From Sorghum bicolor (taxonomy: Eukaryota > Streptophyta > Magnoliopsida > Poales > Poaceae): DNA of 64,000 bases. Location of the stretch: assembly GCF_000003195.3 (NCBI RefSeq), contig NC_012870.2, positions 2,451,501 to 2,515,500 on the forward strand. Direction: 5' to 3'. The stretch's first letter is position 1; each line of letters opens with the position of its first letter. The notes under the pieces were generated by a model that saw only the letters and a list, made by a program, of their open reading frames with translations, made no database searches and was not told the DNA's origin. The position numbers were made by a program, and so were the translations under genes. Below, piece after piece: positions 22,603-34,149 of this stretch.

Positions 22603-22899
22603 TGTTGCTAAAAAAAAAGGTGTTTCTTCTTGTGTGAGGATTAAGCGGTCATATAGAATTTAGGATTAGGTTACAGAGGATATTAGTTCAGATTTTAGGT
22701 GCCCATTTAAGATTTCATGGTTTTAGATAATTGTGAAACTATATATATGGAACTAGGAGTAGGTTTTTGCCTGCAATGTAATGCCGTAGAGTTTATTTTT
22801 TTCTACTTCTAGTTTACACTGCAATTGTGAAACTATATATGTGAACGTCGTGCCGTATATTTTTGCCACACAAAAAAACTCATGCAACATCACATAAGT

Positions 22900-23096
22900 G
22901 TCTCCTATAACTAAAAAACAAAAGTAAGACCACCAAAATAGTGTAGATTATTTACGAAATTAAAAACATGGCTAGAGAGTAATTCGTGAGAAGAATTTTT
23001 TAAGTCTAATTAGTTTATGATTGGACACTAATTGTCAAATAAAACGAAAATGCTATAGTACCTGTTAAACTTTAACAACCTCAACCAAACACCGCC
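22900..23096. mobile_element. MITE of a second family (ends CCAAACACCGCC), left-truncated
   Basis: Shares TAGATTATTTACGAAATTAAAA, GAGAGTAATTCGTGAG and the right end AACCAAACACCGCC with the complete copy at 26178-26404. Confidence 0.55.
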
Positions 23097-24031
23097 TTAA
23101 TAGGGAGCAAAATAAAGTTGCGCACGAGCTCGCGCATTTAGCTTATAGATTATGCGAGAATGTTGGTTCCTTTTGCTAAATTTTAGTTAGCTAAACTTTA
23201 GTTATTTTAGTAGCTAAACTTCCAAACATACTGACTAAAATAGAACTTAAATAGTTTATTCCCACTAGTTAAACAAGAGTAGCTAAAATAATTTTAGCTG
23301 GCTAATATTTGGTAAGAGGAACCAGAGAGGGCCTTATTCTTTGTTTCTTGAGTGTGTTCAGGCACTCGATTGTAAAAGACATTACATATTTCTCAATAAA
23401 GCTCCCTTTTCCAAACAAAAAAAAGAAGAATGGACTAATAATACCTTTGTTACCATGCCACATTCGAAATGTGTCCAGTGCACTCTACAAACCCTGCAAT
23501 CTTTATTCGATGGCGATGATGCCACTGCCACCCATGATCTCATCTCATTTTTAAGTATGTGCACGCGTGGTCATCATGCTAATTTATTCATGTGCACGTT
23601 TGGAGGCCCACTAATATGAGTAATCAGATTTTGAGGGCCCGGTCCGTCCGGAATCCGACCCAAGTCATGTGGACGTTTGGCGGCCCAGCATTCCAAACCA
23701 ACGACACGGCCTTTTCCCAGAGCCCCAGCCCCAAACCAACGACACGGCGGCGCAGACAACCAGCAACCACTCCGGCCGCAAGGTGCGAGCGCGGCAGCGG
23801 CCGTTCTGCGGCGTCAAGGCGGAAGAAGCCTCACCCGTGGTTCGCCGCCTCTGGGGCCTGGTGACCTCATCGGCTCATCCCGGAGGCGCACGGCTCGCCG
23901 CGCCGCAGCTAAGAAGCAGGCACACCCATCCATCCATCTTTCATTTCATCCCCTTCCCCTCGTGCGGCGAGCCCTCCTGCTTGCTTGCACGGACGACGAC
24001 CTAATCCCCTCCCCTCCCCTTCGCCGCCGCC
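23097..24031 (+). promoter_or_regulatory. Intergenic DNA and 5' flank of the mTERF gene
   Basis: AT-rich to about 23580, then GC-rich. CACGTTTGG.GGCCCA-type sequence at about 23597 and a related GGACGTTTGGCGGCCCAGCA at about 23671 resemble CACGTTTGGTGGCCCAGCCC at 29369, in front of the truncated mTERF copy. This suggests shared promoter ancestry. The core promoter is not fixed. Confidence 0.45.
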
Positions 24032-25219
24032 ATGTTGCGCCTCCGAAATCGCCTCCTACCTCTGTTCCGCGCCGCCACCGCGCACCCCTCACCCATCCAG
24101 CCCCGCGCGTTGCTCCTCCTCTCCACCTCCACCTCCACGACCTCATTTGCGCCCTTCTCCCTCGAGGACTACCTCGTCGCCGCCTGCGGCCTCGCCCCGA
24201 CCCAAGCACGCGAGGTGTCCAAGAAGGCTGTCCACCAGTTATCCATAAAATACAGAAAGGGGAAGGTATCCAGCTTCCGCCTCAGCTCCGCCTCCAACCC
24301 CGATGCCATCCTGGCCCTACTCTCCAGTGCTGGCCTCTCCCGCGCCGACATTGCCGCCGTCGTCTCCGCGGAACCACTGCTCCTCCGCACTTCCGTGAAG
24401 AAGCTCGCTCCCCGCCTTCTTGCTCTCCGCGACCGCGTCGGCCTGTCTACTCCCCAGATCACTCGCTTCCTCCTGGTTGCCTCACGCGCTCTCCTCTCGT
24501 GCGACGTCACTCCCAGACTCGAGTTCTTCACCTCCTTCTACGGCTCGTTTGATCGTGTCCTACTGGCCGCAAAGAGGTCTATGTTCCTCTTCTCGACGAG
24601 CCTCGAGAGGATCATCAAGCCCAACATAGCTCTGTTTCGTCAGGGCGGTGTTCTAGATGTTGCTAAGGTGTGTTTAAAGAACCCTTGGGTGCTTACCTTC
24701 AAGCCGGAACGAGTGAAGGAGTTCATGCTGCGGGCAGAAGAACTTGGGGTGCCTGCAGCGTCGCCGATGTTCGGGCAAGCAGTGGCAATCGTCTGCTGTG
24801 TTTCGCCTGAGAAGGTTGCTGCCAAGTTTGAGTTCTTTAAGAGGACTCTTGGTTGTTCTGAATCTGAAGTTTCCATTGCAGTGTCCAGGATGCCACAAAT
24901 ACTAGGATTATCTGATGCGACTCTTCTTCGCAAGATCGAGTTTCTGGTCAATGAGGCTGCTATGGAGCCACAGTATATTGTGCAAAGGCCTATCCTGCTC
25001 ACATTCAGCTTGGAGAAGCGGTTAGTGCCCCGACATCATGTCATGAAAGTACTGCAGGAAAAGGGTTTGCTGAATAGCAATATGAATCTTTTCACATTAG
25101 CTCATCTTAGAGAAGACGCTTTCAAATCGAAGTTCATCGACGGTCACAAGGACTCTGTTCCTGGCCTTGCAGATGCTTATGCTGCAGCTTGTGCTAGTAT
25201 TGTGCCCTCTAGAGTGTAA
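24032..25219 (+). CDS. mTERF family protein, organellar
   Basis: Intronless, 395 aa. The N-terminal 40 residues are basic and Ser/Thr-rich (MLRLRNRLLPLFRA), as in mitochondrial or plastid targeting peptides. They are followed by [14 protein letters not shown], a block typical of the grass mTERF expansion. The rest is a chain of helical mTERF repeats with the usual proline-turn signatures (AIVSRMPQ-type and ..RPILLTFSLEKRLVPRH). Family members bind organellar nucleic acid and act in transcription, RNA maturation or translation. The target of this member is unknown. A truncated paralogue starts at 29419. Confidence 0.92.
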   Translation: MLRLRNRLLPLFRAATAHPSPIQPRALLLLSTSTSTTSFAPFSLEDYLVAACGLAPTQAREVSKKAVHQLSIKYRKGKVSSFRLSSASNPDAILALLSSAGLSRADIAAVVSAEPLLLRTSVKKLAPRLLALRDRVGLSTPQITRFLLVASRALLSCDVTPRLEFFTSFYGSFDRVLLAAKRSMFLFSTSLERIIKPNIALFRQGGVLDVAKVCLKNPWVLTFKPERVKEFMLRAEELGVPAASPMFGQAVAIVCCVSPEKVAAKFEFFKRTLGCSESEVSIAVSRMPQILGLSDATLLRKIEFLVNEAAMEPQYIVQRPILLTFSLEKRLVPRHHVMKVLQEKGLLNSNMNLFTLAHLREDAFKSKFIDGHKDSVPGLADAYAAACASIVPSRV

Positions 25220-25755
25220 TTTAAGCTTCTCATTCTGGTTTAGGTGGATGGTAGAACTGCAACCCATGCTCGTTAGTGGCTGTCAACTGTGCAGGTTTTC
25301 TCAATTCTGATTTCTGCAATATAACCACTAGTGATCACTGATTGGTCATAGTCCAAGGTTAAGTTGCGACTATTAAGGAAGGAGCTGTGTTTGGCTTCTT
25401 TCTGACACTTAATGCACGTTCTGTTGGTTTCATCTTCTGCCTAGCACATGGCTGTAGTTTATCCTTAACTTTGTTTTCTTATGTGGATAAGTATTTGCTG
25501 TAGAACAGTATCTGTAAGGGAATGAGGTACCCAAAGCTGAAAACAAATTGGAAGTTCTATGGGAGACGGCTTCGTATGAGAAAGTAGTAATGTAGCCCTT
25601 TTGGCTTCCTGTGATATAGAGAATGTGCCTCTTCTGGAAGTAAGCCTATCAAATAAGGGAGACATCAACTCTCAAACTTGTTTTTTTTTTTTTACCATTT
25701 TGTATAGTTTTGTGATTTTAAGTAGGAGTTTCTCACGGAATATTTATAAGATTTA

Positions 25756-25850
25756 GCAGCTCATATGGTGGGTTTACGCCATCTACAAAAACTTTTCTAA
25801 TTTATAATGTTATAAGCAGCTCATATGATGGGTTTGCGCCATCTACAAAA
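25756..25850 (+). repeat. Direct repeat of about 35 bp
   Basis: AGCAGCTCATATGGTGGGTT..CGCCATCTACAAAA at about 25756-25791 recurs at about 25815-25850 with few changes. It lies in the 3' flank of the mTERF gene. Confidence 0.6.
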
Positions 25851-26177
25851 GTATAGTAAGCGGGATCATGAGCAGATGTGACCACCGACGCCCTCTGTTT
25901 TGAGCTGCTGCTGGAAATCCAGATCCCAGGAGAACTTGTGTGATCGATTGCCAGTATATACCTGCTGGCCTGGCTGCTGCGGTTGCTTTGGAAATTGGAA
26001 GTGTTGCCCATCTGAATAATCTGAACCATGTCATCTACACTGCCTATGTATGTTACAACTTATGTATGTTGGTTCATGTCGACTTGAAAAATTGGACGAG
26101 TTACAACTGTAATGCGAGAGCTGCAAAATGCAGTGTGGTCCGTCATGATTTTTCTGAAGGGGGGGAGTGGCAAGTAA

Positions 26178-26404
26178 GGCCCTGTTTGGTTTGCCCTGTT
26201 AAAGTTTACCGCCCGTTATATCGAATGTTTGGACACATGCATGGAGTACTAAATATAGACTATTTACGAAACTAAAAACACAATTGGAGAGTAATTTGAT
26301 AGACGAATCTTTTAAGCCTAATTAGTCCATGATGGAATACTAATTGTCAAATAAGATGAAACTGCTACACTGTTAAATTTTAACACCCCAAACCAAACAC
26401 CGCC
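26178..26404. mobile_element. MITE of the second family, intact ends
   Basis: Starts GGCCCTGTTTGGTTTG and ends AACCAAACACCGCC, flanked by TAA at 26175-26177 and 26405-26407. Interior TAGACTATTTACGAAACTAAAA. It is the type copy for the related pieces at 22900 and 34150. Confidence 0.75.
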
Positions 26405-27889
26405 TAAACCAAAGACTCACCCTATTAAAACAGCCCATAGCTATACATATGTCATTGCAAAGAAGGATATGAATCTTGCAACCTGCATCGTAAGATCTGA
26501 ATATGTACAGAACAAACAAGGGGCTATACAAAACATGAACAAGAGCTGTCTATCAACAATGTACTTCTGCCACCAGTAGAAGACTACTCATAGAAACTGG
26601 CGAAAAGGATTGCTCTTTTTATATGTAAAATTGTATGTAACCAACTCTTTTGCGAGGAGTATTCCAACATACATCAAGAATCAAGGTGTTCTCCCTGAAG
26701 ATCATCCTCATGAAAGAATAGATGTGACCTATATATCTTCATGACAGTCTCTGAATTTGTCCATGCACCAACAACGGTGTTCCAGATATTGGTACAATCT
26801 AAACTGGTTACACAAGAGTATACAGGACTGGTTAAAATGCCATTGAACAGGGTTAGAACATTATTTAAGGGGCAGGGAAATGAATTAAGAAACATAACTG
26901 GTAAATGGAAGCGTCATGGACTACACAGGTGCCGCATATCCCTCTGTTATGCAATATAAACTGGGTAATAAGCGAGTCTGTGAGTTATTTGGAAACTTGA
27001 TGTAATGTTACATGCAGTACAACAACAGAACTGATATAAGTGGGTGATGAACATCGTAATTTTTCCATCATGATATGCAATGATAAGGGATCCGTCCCTA
27101 CTATTCCAAAAAAAGAGTGTGTGTGGGGGGGTGGGGTGGGGTGGGGTGGGGGGGGGGGGGAGACGAATCATCCAGCCCAAAAGGGTTTGGCTACTTGCAT
27201 TGTCATTCTTTAGACTCTATTTGGTGAATAGATTTCTTCTTTGGGTTTAAATTGTTTGTTCAAAAGTGGACTTACAGTAAATCACATTGATATTGGAACT
27301 CCATTTGTTGACTGTTGATTTTCATTAGGGAAAAAACACTTGGGAACACTGCATATTTTGATTCAACATGCACTGCACAGATGCAGGATGGAGAACAAAT
27401 AAGCATTGACTGAGGTCACTCTAAGACTCCAAAAAAAAACAGCATCACATTTCATGTCATTTGCAAAATTGTAGTTGACAGAAAAGAAAAGAACCATAGA
27501 TTGTGCTGGCAGTGCATAACCTTTTCTTCGGTACCCTCATCAGGCCATCACACAAAAAATCAAAACCCCTTACCCAAAAATTTCAAAGGCAACCAAATAT
27601 TTGTCACTGTCCTTTGAATGTATAAGCTCATGAGCTATCGGTTACTCTCTCTCCATCCCAAAGTATAGGTTGTTTTGACTTTTTAGGTACATAGTATTTG
27701 CTAGGAGATATATGCTATGGCTAGATACAAGGTAAAAATTATGTATCTAGAAAAGCCAAAACAAAAAGTAGTTAATAGATCATAATTGCAAATTCTTATC
27801 AACAACCGTTAGATACAACACAAGAAATACCTTTGTACGAACACGAAGTCAGCAGCTACAGCAACACCTTTAGTTGCTACATCAATGGT
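26405..27889. other. Intergenic DNA with a G-rich microsatellite
   Basis: No gene recognised; a 72-codon + frame at 26741 has no known signature. At 27121-27161 a (GGGGT)n/poly-G tract has quadruplex-forming potential. The part next to 27890 is the 3' UTR side of the DnaJ gene. Confidence 0.4.
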
Positions 27890-29206
27890 TTAGCCCAGTC
27901 CAAGTTCCTTCTTCAGCTTCTCGAGAGCAGCTTCTATTTCAGAAAGACCGTCATCAAAGCTGTTTGTTGATGTCTTGTCGTCTTTAGGATTTTTTGCCTG
28001 CTGTCCAAACTGGGTGTATGGGTCATTTCCAGTGACGTCCTCAGGGCTGGAGTCATCAATCTTCAGTTCATTTTCCAGAAATTCTACGAATTCCTCGCCA
28101 ATTGCCTGAATGAGCAGAATGCAGTGCAGGTTCACATGGCATTCTCCACAAAACTGTAACTAGTAGCTGGCCTTATCTATGCTATATTGCTGCATGGCAA
28201 TTCTTAACAGCAACACAAACTCATAATAACTGTTTAGTTGAAATGTTGAATAAAGATAACTTACTGCTAACTCTTCCCAAAGGCTTTTAGGTTTCTGATT
28301 TGAATTCAACCCAGCTTCCCAGTTCTGGAATTCTGCTTGCAGATCTTTAAGGAAATCCGCTGCAAGAAGCACAATCACTATGGTCTTAAAGTCACAGTAG
28401 AGGTGAAGACATTTTGGTGAACTGCACTAGAAAGCCTTATATCTCCACATGACAATCACTAAGGCCTCAAATTTCCAGTGGAACAATGGAACCTCAATTG
28501 ACCCCTTGGTCACATCAACGATCAACCATATGTAATGTAACCCACGTTCACTGACAGCAAGGAGAGAATTCAGTACCAAATCCATAGAACGGCTCTTCTG
28601 CGGCAGCTGATTTGCTCGCCCTGGAGCTGGAGGACCAGGACGAATCTGAACTGCTGCTCGCGTACTTGGATCGAGACTCTGAGTTCATCAGAGTGTTGTA
28701 AGCGTGCTTGATCCGCAGAAACTTCTCCTGGGCATCGGGCTGCATTGACAAACATCCACGAGGCTGTCGGTCAGCAGAGTCATCCATCCCCAACGTCCAA
28801 AGAAATCCCGCAGAGATCAAACAGAAATGCGATGGTAAAGAGCGCGAGCAAGCAGCAGGGGTTCGGTCACCACACGCACCTCTTTGTTGACGTCAGGGTG
28901 GTACTTGAGCGCGAGGCGCCGGTAGGCGCGCTTGATCTCGTTGGGCGCCGCCGACGGCGACACGCCGAGCACCTCGTACGGGGACTCCCTCCGCCCGCCG
29001 GCACCAGCGTGCGCCCTCACGCTCGCACGTCGCCAGCGAGGCGCGGGGCCGCGGCAGGAGAGGCGCGCGGAGGGGCCCGGGCTGGAGGCGGCGGCGACAG
29101 CTATGCTGACGAAGGGAGGCGGAGGCCGAGGCGCAGCGATGCGGCCGCGGGAGGCGGCGAGTGGCAGGGGCGGACACGGAGCGGCGGCCTGCAGCTGTAG
29201 CGCCAT
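27890..29206 (-). CDS. DnaJ (J-domain) protein, probably plastid-targeted
   Basis: Four exons on - : 29206-28880, 28739-28577, 28359-28265 and 28105-27890 (stop TAG), with matching phases, 266 aa. The first about 70 residues are rich in Ala, Arg and Ser and low in acidic residues, like a chloroplast transit peptide. The J domain follows ([20 protein letters not shown], then KYHPDVN with the HPD tripeptide at the exon 1/2 border, then [11 protein letters not shown]). The C-terminal half is acidic with a short coiled-coil-like tail ([17 protein letters not shown]) and has no Gly/Phe or zinc-finger region, so it is a class III J protein. J proteins stimulate Hsp70 ATPase. It is head-to-head with the truncated mTERF copy, about 210 bp away. 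Confidence 0.88.
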
Positions 29207-29418
29207 GGCGCAGCAGGGCCCGCCGGAGGCAGAGGAGGTAGCTGGATTTTGCTGCCTTTTGAATGGCTCGCGACGAACCGTCGACGGACGGGAGAAGGCA
29301 AAATCACCCGCCGTCCAGAATCCAGATCGAGCGGCACGGAAGGCCATTTTAGAAGAATCGGACGCCAGCACGTTTGGTGGCCCAGCCCACTTGGGCAGCT
29401 CCACCTGCGCCGCCGCCA

Positions 29419-30110
29419 TGCTGCGCCTTCGAAATAGCCTCTTCCCTCTCCTCCGCGCCGCCTCCCCGCTGCCCTCCCCCATCCACCGCCGCGCGTGCCG
29501 CCTCCTCTCCACCTCTACCGCCATCGCCCCCGCGCCCTTCTCCCTCGAGGACTACCTCGTCGCGTCCTGCGCCTTGCCCCCACCCTAAGGCCTTGTTTAG
29601 GCCTCGTTTAGTTGCAAAATATTTTGTAAAATGTGAATATTATCAATTTCATTTGTATTTGATAAATATTGTCCAATCATGGACTAGACTCAAAAGATTC
29701 CTCTCGTCGACCAAACTGTGTAATTAATTTTTATTTTCGTTTATATTTAATACTTTATGCATACGTCTAAAGATTCGATAAGACGGGAAATCTAAAAAAT
29801 TCTGCAAAATTTTCTGGAAATTAAACAAGACCATAGTTTGCCTAAAAAACCAAAACCAAAAAAATTTCAAGATTTTCATATACATAGAGCATTAAACATA
29901 GACAAAAACAAAAACTAATTGTACAGTCAATCATGAGATGAATTTTTTAAATTTAGTTCATAATTAAATAATAATTATCAAATAAAAACGAAAATCAAAT
30001 GAAAACAAAAGTTCTACAAGACCGAAAACAAAACAAGGCCTAAACACGCGATGTGTCCAGATATTTGGAAAACAAAACAAGGCCTAAGCTCGCGAGGTGT
30101 CCAAGATATT
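29419..30110 (+). pseudogene. Truncated mTERF gene copy interrupted by MITEs
   Basis: 29419-29585 encodes 56 residues that align end to end with the start of the mTERF protein at 24032 ([33 protein letters not shown]). The reading ends at a TAA that is also the left target site of a MITE. After the MITE tract, TAAGCTCGCGAGGTGTCC followed by AAGA (30085-30106) resumes the same gene (compare CAAGCACGCGAGGTGTCCAA at about 24203). About 20 bp later the similarity stops. A second, shorter partial copy of this resume point (TAAACACGCGATGTGTCC) sits at 30041-30058. The remaining roughly 330 codons are absent. Confidence 0.8.
29589..30040. mobile_element. Composite MITE insertion (two family copies in opposite order)
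   Basis: Starts GGCCTTGTTTAGGCCTCGTT and ends AACAAAACAAGGCC, with TAA at 29586-29588 and 30041-30043. Near 29820-29850 the termini of a first copy (..AAATTAAACAAGACC) meet the start of a second in the other orientation. At 452 bp it is about twice the single-copy length. Confidence 0.7.
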
Positions 30111-30525
30111 TAGAATTAATTAAGATATTTAGAATTTGTCAGTATTAGCTTATCACCATTTTTTATAAGCATGTTCTATAGGACGGCCATCCTTATAGCT
30201 GAAAGCATAGCGTGCAAGCAAACGCAACCCTTTTACGGATCAGCATCTCTCACACCGTGAAATTAACAATCGGATTCAGATAAATCATGGAAGCATCAGA
30301 AAAATGAAATTAACTATCGTGCAAGATAATTCACATGTAGCATTAATTTACGAGCATCACATAATACAATATATGTCATCGTCTGTGTCTCAGAAAGCAA
30401 ACTCTGAACCGAAATGCTGAGCACATTAACCGCTACTGAACCATACACGATGATAGTGTGTGCATAACAGGGCAACAGGCAGGTATCCATCAGGCCTAAG
30501 AACTGGGATTGGTATCTGGAGACCG

Positions 30526-33372
30526 TCAAAACTTAAGCATCAATGGTGGATCCTTCTTTCCGCTGCCAGAATCAGAATCATCTTCCTGAGCAGGTCTTGC
30601 AGCTGCCCACGCGCGAAGCGGCGGCTCAAACATCTTTCCTGCAACATCTGGTGGCAGCTGTTGGGGCGCATCCTCTCCAGGAAGCACAACGAGGCCCTTC
30701 TCCCTGAGAGACGAAGGCTCGTTGTAGCACTCCTTCCAGAGCGAGTCTACCAGCTGCCGCTCTTCGCGAGCAGCATGGAGATCATCAGAATCCATCACGC
30801 TGATTCCTTCAATTCGGCTCTTGAGAATGTCTTTCAGCTTGTCTTGGTCGGGTAGAACGTTACCAGATGTCTTGTCTTGTGCCAACTCAAGGAGGCCACT
30901 TAGAGCAGCTTCGCGCACCAAGGAATCATCACTGGACGCAAGGTGCATCATCAGCTTTGGAAGACCAAGCTCCGTAGCAACACTCCTGTCTGCCTTGTTG
31001 TTGTGCAGCAGGTATTGTATGAGATTGAGAGCTTTCCTGCATCAATACAACAGAACTGTGTCATTCACATTGCAGGAAAAAATTGGATTTCAACCACAGA
31101 AAAAGATTCAGCTAATACAAATGGGGATTAAAGTTTAGCAAAATATAGACTACCACAAGTACATAAAACATCTTTAAACCAACACTACTATTAACAAGGA
31201 GTTTCAATACGGCATGGGTAGTATGACTCTGTTAGTACACAGCTGCTTGTTCATAGGTCAATTATACTCATTTAGGATTCCAGGGATAATTTTGGCAGGG
31301 ATGTGCCCTGTCAAATCACTCCATCTACTGATCTACCCCATGTCTAATGTCCATGATGACACCATTTTAATTTTGGTAGGGATGTGCCCTGTCAAATCAC
31401 TCCATCTACCCCATGTGTACTGTCCATGATGACACCATTTTAAGAAAAATAACTTGATTGTACAACATGTCTTGCAGAATGCTGGGTGTGCTATTATCAT
31501 GACATACCTTTGAAGTCTGGCATCATCAGAACCAAGAGCATCCTTCAATCCCGCGTAGCCATTTCCCAGGCGAAATGCGGAAATTCCAGGCTGGTTATGA
31601 CGAATTAGAGCTGCAAAATAATTGTACGGAGTTATGTTAGCATGACCAACAGAAACTACACTGAAAATTAACTGTACAGTTCACACTGTTCAATCAAAGG
31701 ATATACTCCACATGATACTGAGGTTCACACGGTTCAATCAAAGGATTATATACTCTACATGATACTGAGTGGTACTTACAAGATATGGCTCCTAAAGCTT
31801 TTGTGCGTGCATTTGTACTTGGATCTGATTTGAAGTTCGTCAACAGTGGCTCGAGTCCATTGGATTCCATGACAAGTTGCTGACTCTTGGGATTATTCTG
31901 CACAATTGTACTAACAACTTCTGCGGCCTTTGCTCGGATGCCAGCATTTGAATTTTTCAAGTAACCAAGTAGAGGATCCAACCCACCAATAGAATGTAGA
32001 TCTGTTTGATGTATATGTATTAGGAGTTGGGACTTGCACAATAACCACAAGGACAAGCATTTACAAGGAAGCAAAGATTAACTATGTATCTTACCATTTG
32101 CCATGTCAATGGATTCAACATGCTCCTGTAGCTCATCCAACATATCTGAAAATAGAGTCAGTAATTTTTTTATTCAAGAGCCAACACTAATAATAAGGAT
32201 GATAGATATAAATGCCCATAAAGTCAAATTTCAAGGAGGATACACAACCAAGTAACATTGAAAACTTCGTTTAGCAATTAACAGGCAAGTGACAGCACAT
32301 GAACACCATCAATCATGAATTCCTCATATGACCATGACCATCAACTATGAATTTCTTTTGCAAATGGTACATGATACAGCTAAGGGCCTCCAATGTTAGC
32401 TTTGAGTGCTACAGAAATCATTTGGCAGATCAATTGACAGCCTAGACCATTACAACCACACGGTTTCTTCGTTTATTGTGTTTCCACACCCTGCTCCACA
32501 TAATATGTGTTGCGTGCATCCTGATAAGTTAAATACCCTCATGTTCCTATGGCAGATCAATTAACAGCCTAGACCATTACAATCACACGGATTCCACACC
32601 CTGCTGCAAGTAACAAGTGTTGTGTGCATGCTCATGCGTTAAATACCCTCATGTTCCTAGTCCAACTATAAGTGTGAGAATTTTCACCGGTTACTAAACA
32701 TATCAGCAATAAAGGTCAATGATTTAAAAATGAGCCATTTTGTAGATAAACTAAAAAATGAACTAAGGAAGCAGTGGAATGCCCCAAACAATACCTTCAA
32801 TGTTCTCTGGGGTCACACCCTGAGACTGCAAGACATCTTCTGGAGTTTTCATCACCTGAGTGATCTCCTTCATCCTCTTGACAACATCTATCGTGTTGGC
32901 TTGCATAGCCTCCATGAACCATTTTCTGTCTTCCTCACTGCAGAACCAAACCAATGAAATTGAGAACCACATGTGAACATTTGATCCCACTTCTCTTGTA
33001 CTAATTGCAGTAATTTTGGCAGCAGATGTTAAACCTACTAGCCAAACAAATCAGGGGGGGAGGGGGGGGGGGGGGGGGGGAGAGAGAGAGAGAGAGAGAG
33101 AAGGAACCCGTAGTAAGACAGCAAATTTGAGCATATGAAGGCTGTCCGCTAAGAATCTAGAGTACAGGGAGTAAGACAGCAAAATCTAAACATATGAACT
33201 GATGAACACGGAGTCATTAGGGTTGTGACACAGAACGAGAGCAAAGGGAGGAAGCAGGGGATCTGAACGCGGGGGTCGCAGACCTGAGAGCACGCGGCGG
33301 TTTGGTGCCGTCTCCGTGGGCGATGCTCCACTTGAACAGGCCGTTCCAGTCGGGGCCCCCATCCTTCGCCAT
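30526..33372 (-). CDS. Fes1/HspBP1-like Hsp70 nucleotide exchange factor
   Basis: Six exons on - : 33372-33284, 32937-32795, 32145-32095, 32001-31780, 31610-31508 and 31036-30526 (stop TGA), with matching phases, 372 aa. The N-terminus (WNGLFKWSIAHGDGT, then RKWFMEAMQANTIDVVKRM) is the Fes1 domain. Armadillo-type repeats follow (GGLDPLLGYLKNSNAGIRAK, NPKSQQLVMESNGLEPLL, ATELGLPKLMMHL). Family members grip the Hsp70 ATPase lobe and promote ADP release in the cytosol, helping survival of heat stress. The tail after about residue 330 is polar and disordered. The length agrees with the plant Fes1A type. Introns 1, 2, 4 and 5 carry simple or tandem repeats. Confidence 0.92.
31288..31442 (+). repeat. 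Tandem duplication of about 80 bp in intron 5 of the Fes1-like gene
   Basis: AATTTTGGCAGGGATGTGCC to ..GATGACACCATTTT at 31288-31368 is repeated at 31369-31442 with a small deletion (the CTGATCTA segment). It was almost certainly produced by one tandem duplication. Confidence 0.8.
31690..31775 (+). repeat. Tandem repeat of about 47 bp in intron 4 of the Fes1-like gene
   Basis: TTCAATCAAAGGATATACTC..CACATGATACTGAG at about 31690 recurs as TTCAATCAAAGGATTATATA..TACATGATACTGAG at about 31733. Confidence 0.7.
32422..32660 (+). repeat. Tandem duplication of about 120 bp in intron 2 of the Fes1-like gene
   Basis: GGCAGATCAATTGACAGCCT through AAATACCCTCATGTTCCTA (32422-32550) is followed by a slightly shorter, diverged second copy (32551-32660). 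Confidence 0.75.
33054..33100 (+). repeat. G-run plus (AG)n microsatellite in intron 1 of the Fes1-like gene
   Basis: G7-A-G19 followed by ten AG units. On the coding strand this is a CT/C tract a little upstream of the exon 2 acceptor region. Confidence 0.85.
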
Positions 33373-33740
33373 CCCCCTTGTTCTTCTTCTGCAGCTGGTG
33401 CTGCGAGATGAGGCGAGACGAACTGTAGGGTTCTGCTCACGATAGGTGCGGATTGCTTCAGGCGAGATCGATAGGGTTCTCGGCTTCTCGCTGCAAGGCT
33501 CTCTTCCCTTCTTTTATGTGGGGCGGTGGCGGTGGAGGGAGACCGGGGCTCCCCGTCGTCAGTCGTGGCGTCGAGTGGATGCGGCGGCGGGTTCCGGAGT
33601 ACTCCCGAACCTGCGGTTTGTGTGGCCGGCGGTGTCCCCTCCTGGGCGTCCGTGGGCCATGAATTTGACTTCAGGGATCCATTTACACCGGGCTTTGGGT
33701 CTATTAAGGCCCACTGAAGTGTTTACGAATCTTTTACATT

Positions 33741-34054
33741 TTGGCTTTTCACATAATTTTTCAAAATTTTCCGTCATCGAAACGTATATAAAATATTAAA
33801 TGTAGACGAAAACAAAAACTAATTACACAGTTTATCTATAAATCACGAGAAAATTTTTCGTCACATCGAATCTTGCGGAACATATATAAAACATTAAATA
33901 TAAATAAAAACAAAAACTAATTACACAGTTTATCTATAAATCACGAGACGAATCTTTTGACCCTAGTTAGTCTATAATTGGACAACATTTGCCACAAACA
34001 AACGAAAATGCTACAGTAGTGAAATCCAAAAAAATTTACCAACTAAACCAGGCC
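33741..34054. mobile_element. MITE of the GGCCTTGTTTAG family with an internal duplication
   Basis: The right end is AACTAAACCAGGCC. The interior block ACATTAAAT.TA.A..AAAACAAAAACTAATTACACAGTTTATCTATAAATCACGAGA is present twice (about 33793-33850 and 33892-33950), so the copy is longer than usual. The left end is degraded. Confidence 0.55.
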
Positions 34055-34149
34055 TTTGTAAAACGTTTTTGCTCGTTTTTGCTCCTAATTAGTCTAATTG
34101 AACTTTTTTTTAACCTCATCTAATTTTAACCTAATTAGGACCATTTTGG

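Noticed and set aside
23677..24552. 291-codon + frame overlapping the start of the mTERF gene
   Set aside because: Pro/Arg-rich composition artefact in another frame; the mTERF frame has the family motifs.
28932..29588. 218-codon + frame that ends in the mTERF-like sequence
   Set aside because: Its first two thirds are antisense to the DnaJ first exon. Only the part from the ATG at 29419 matches mTERF.
32730..32957. + strand frames across Fes1-like exon 2
   Set aside because: Antisense to a coding exon with clear Fes1-domain residues.
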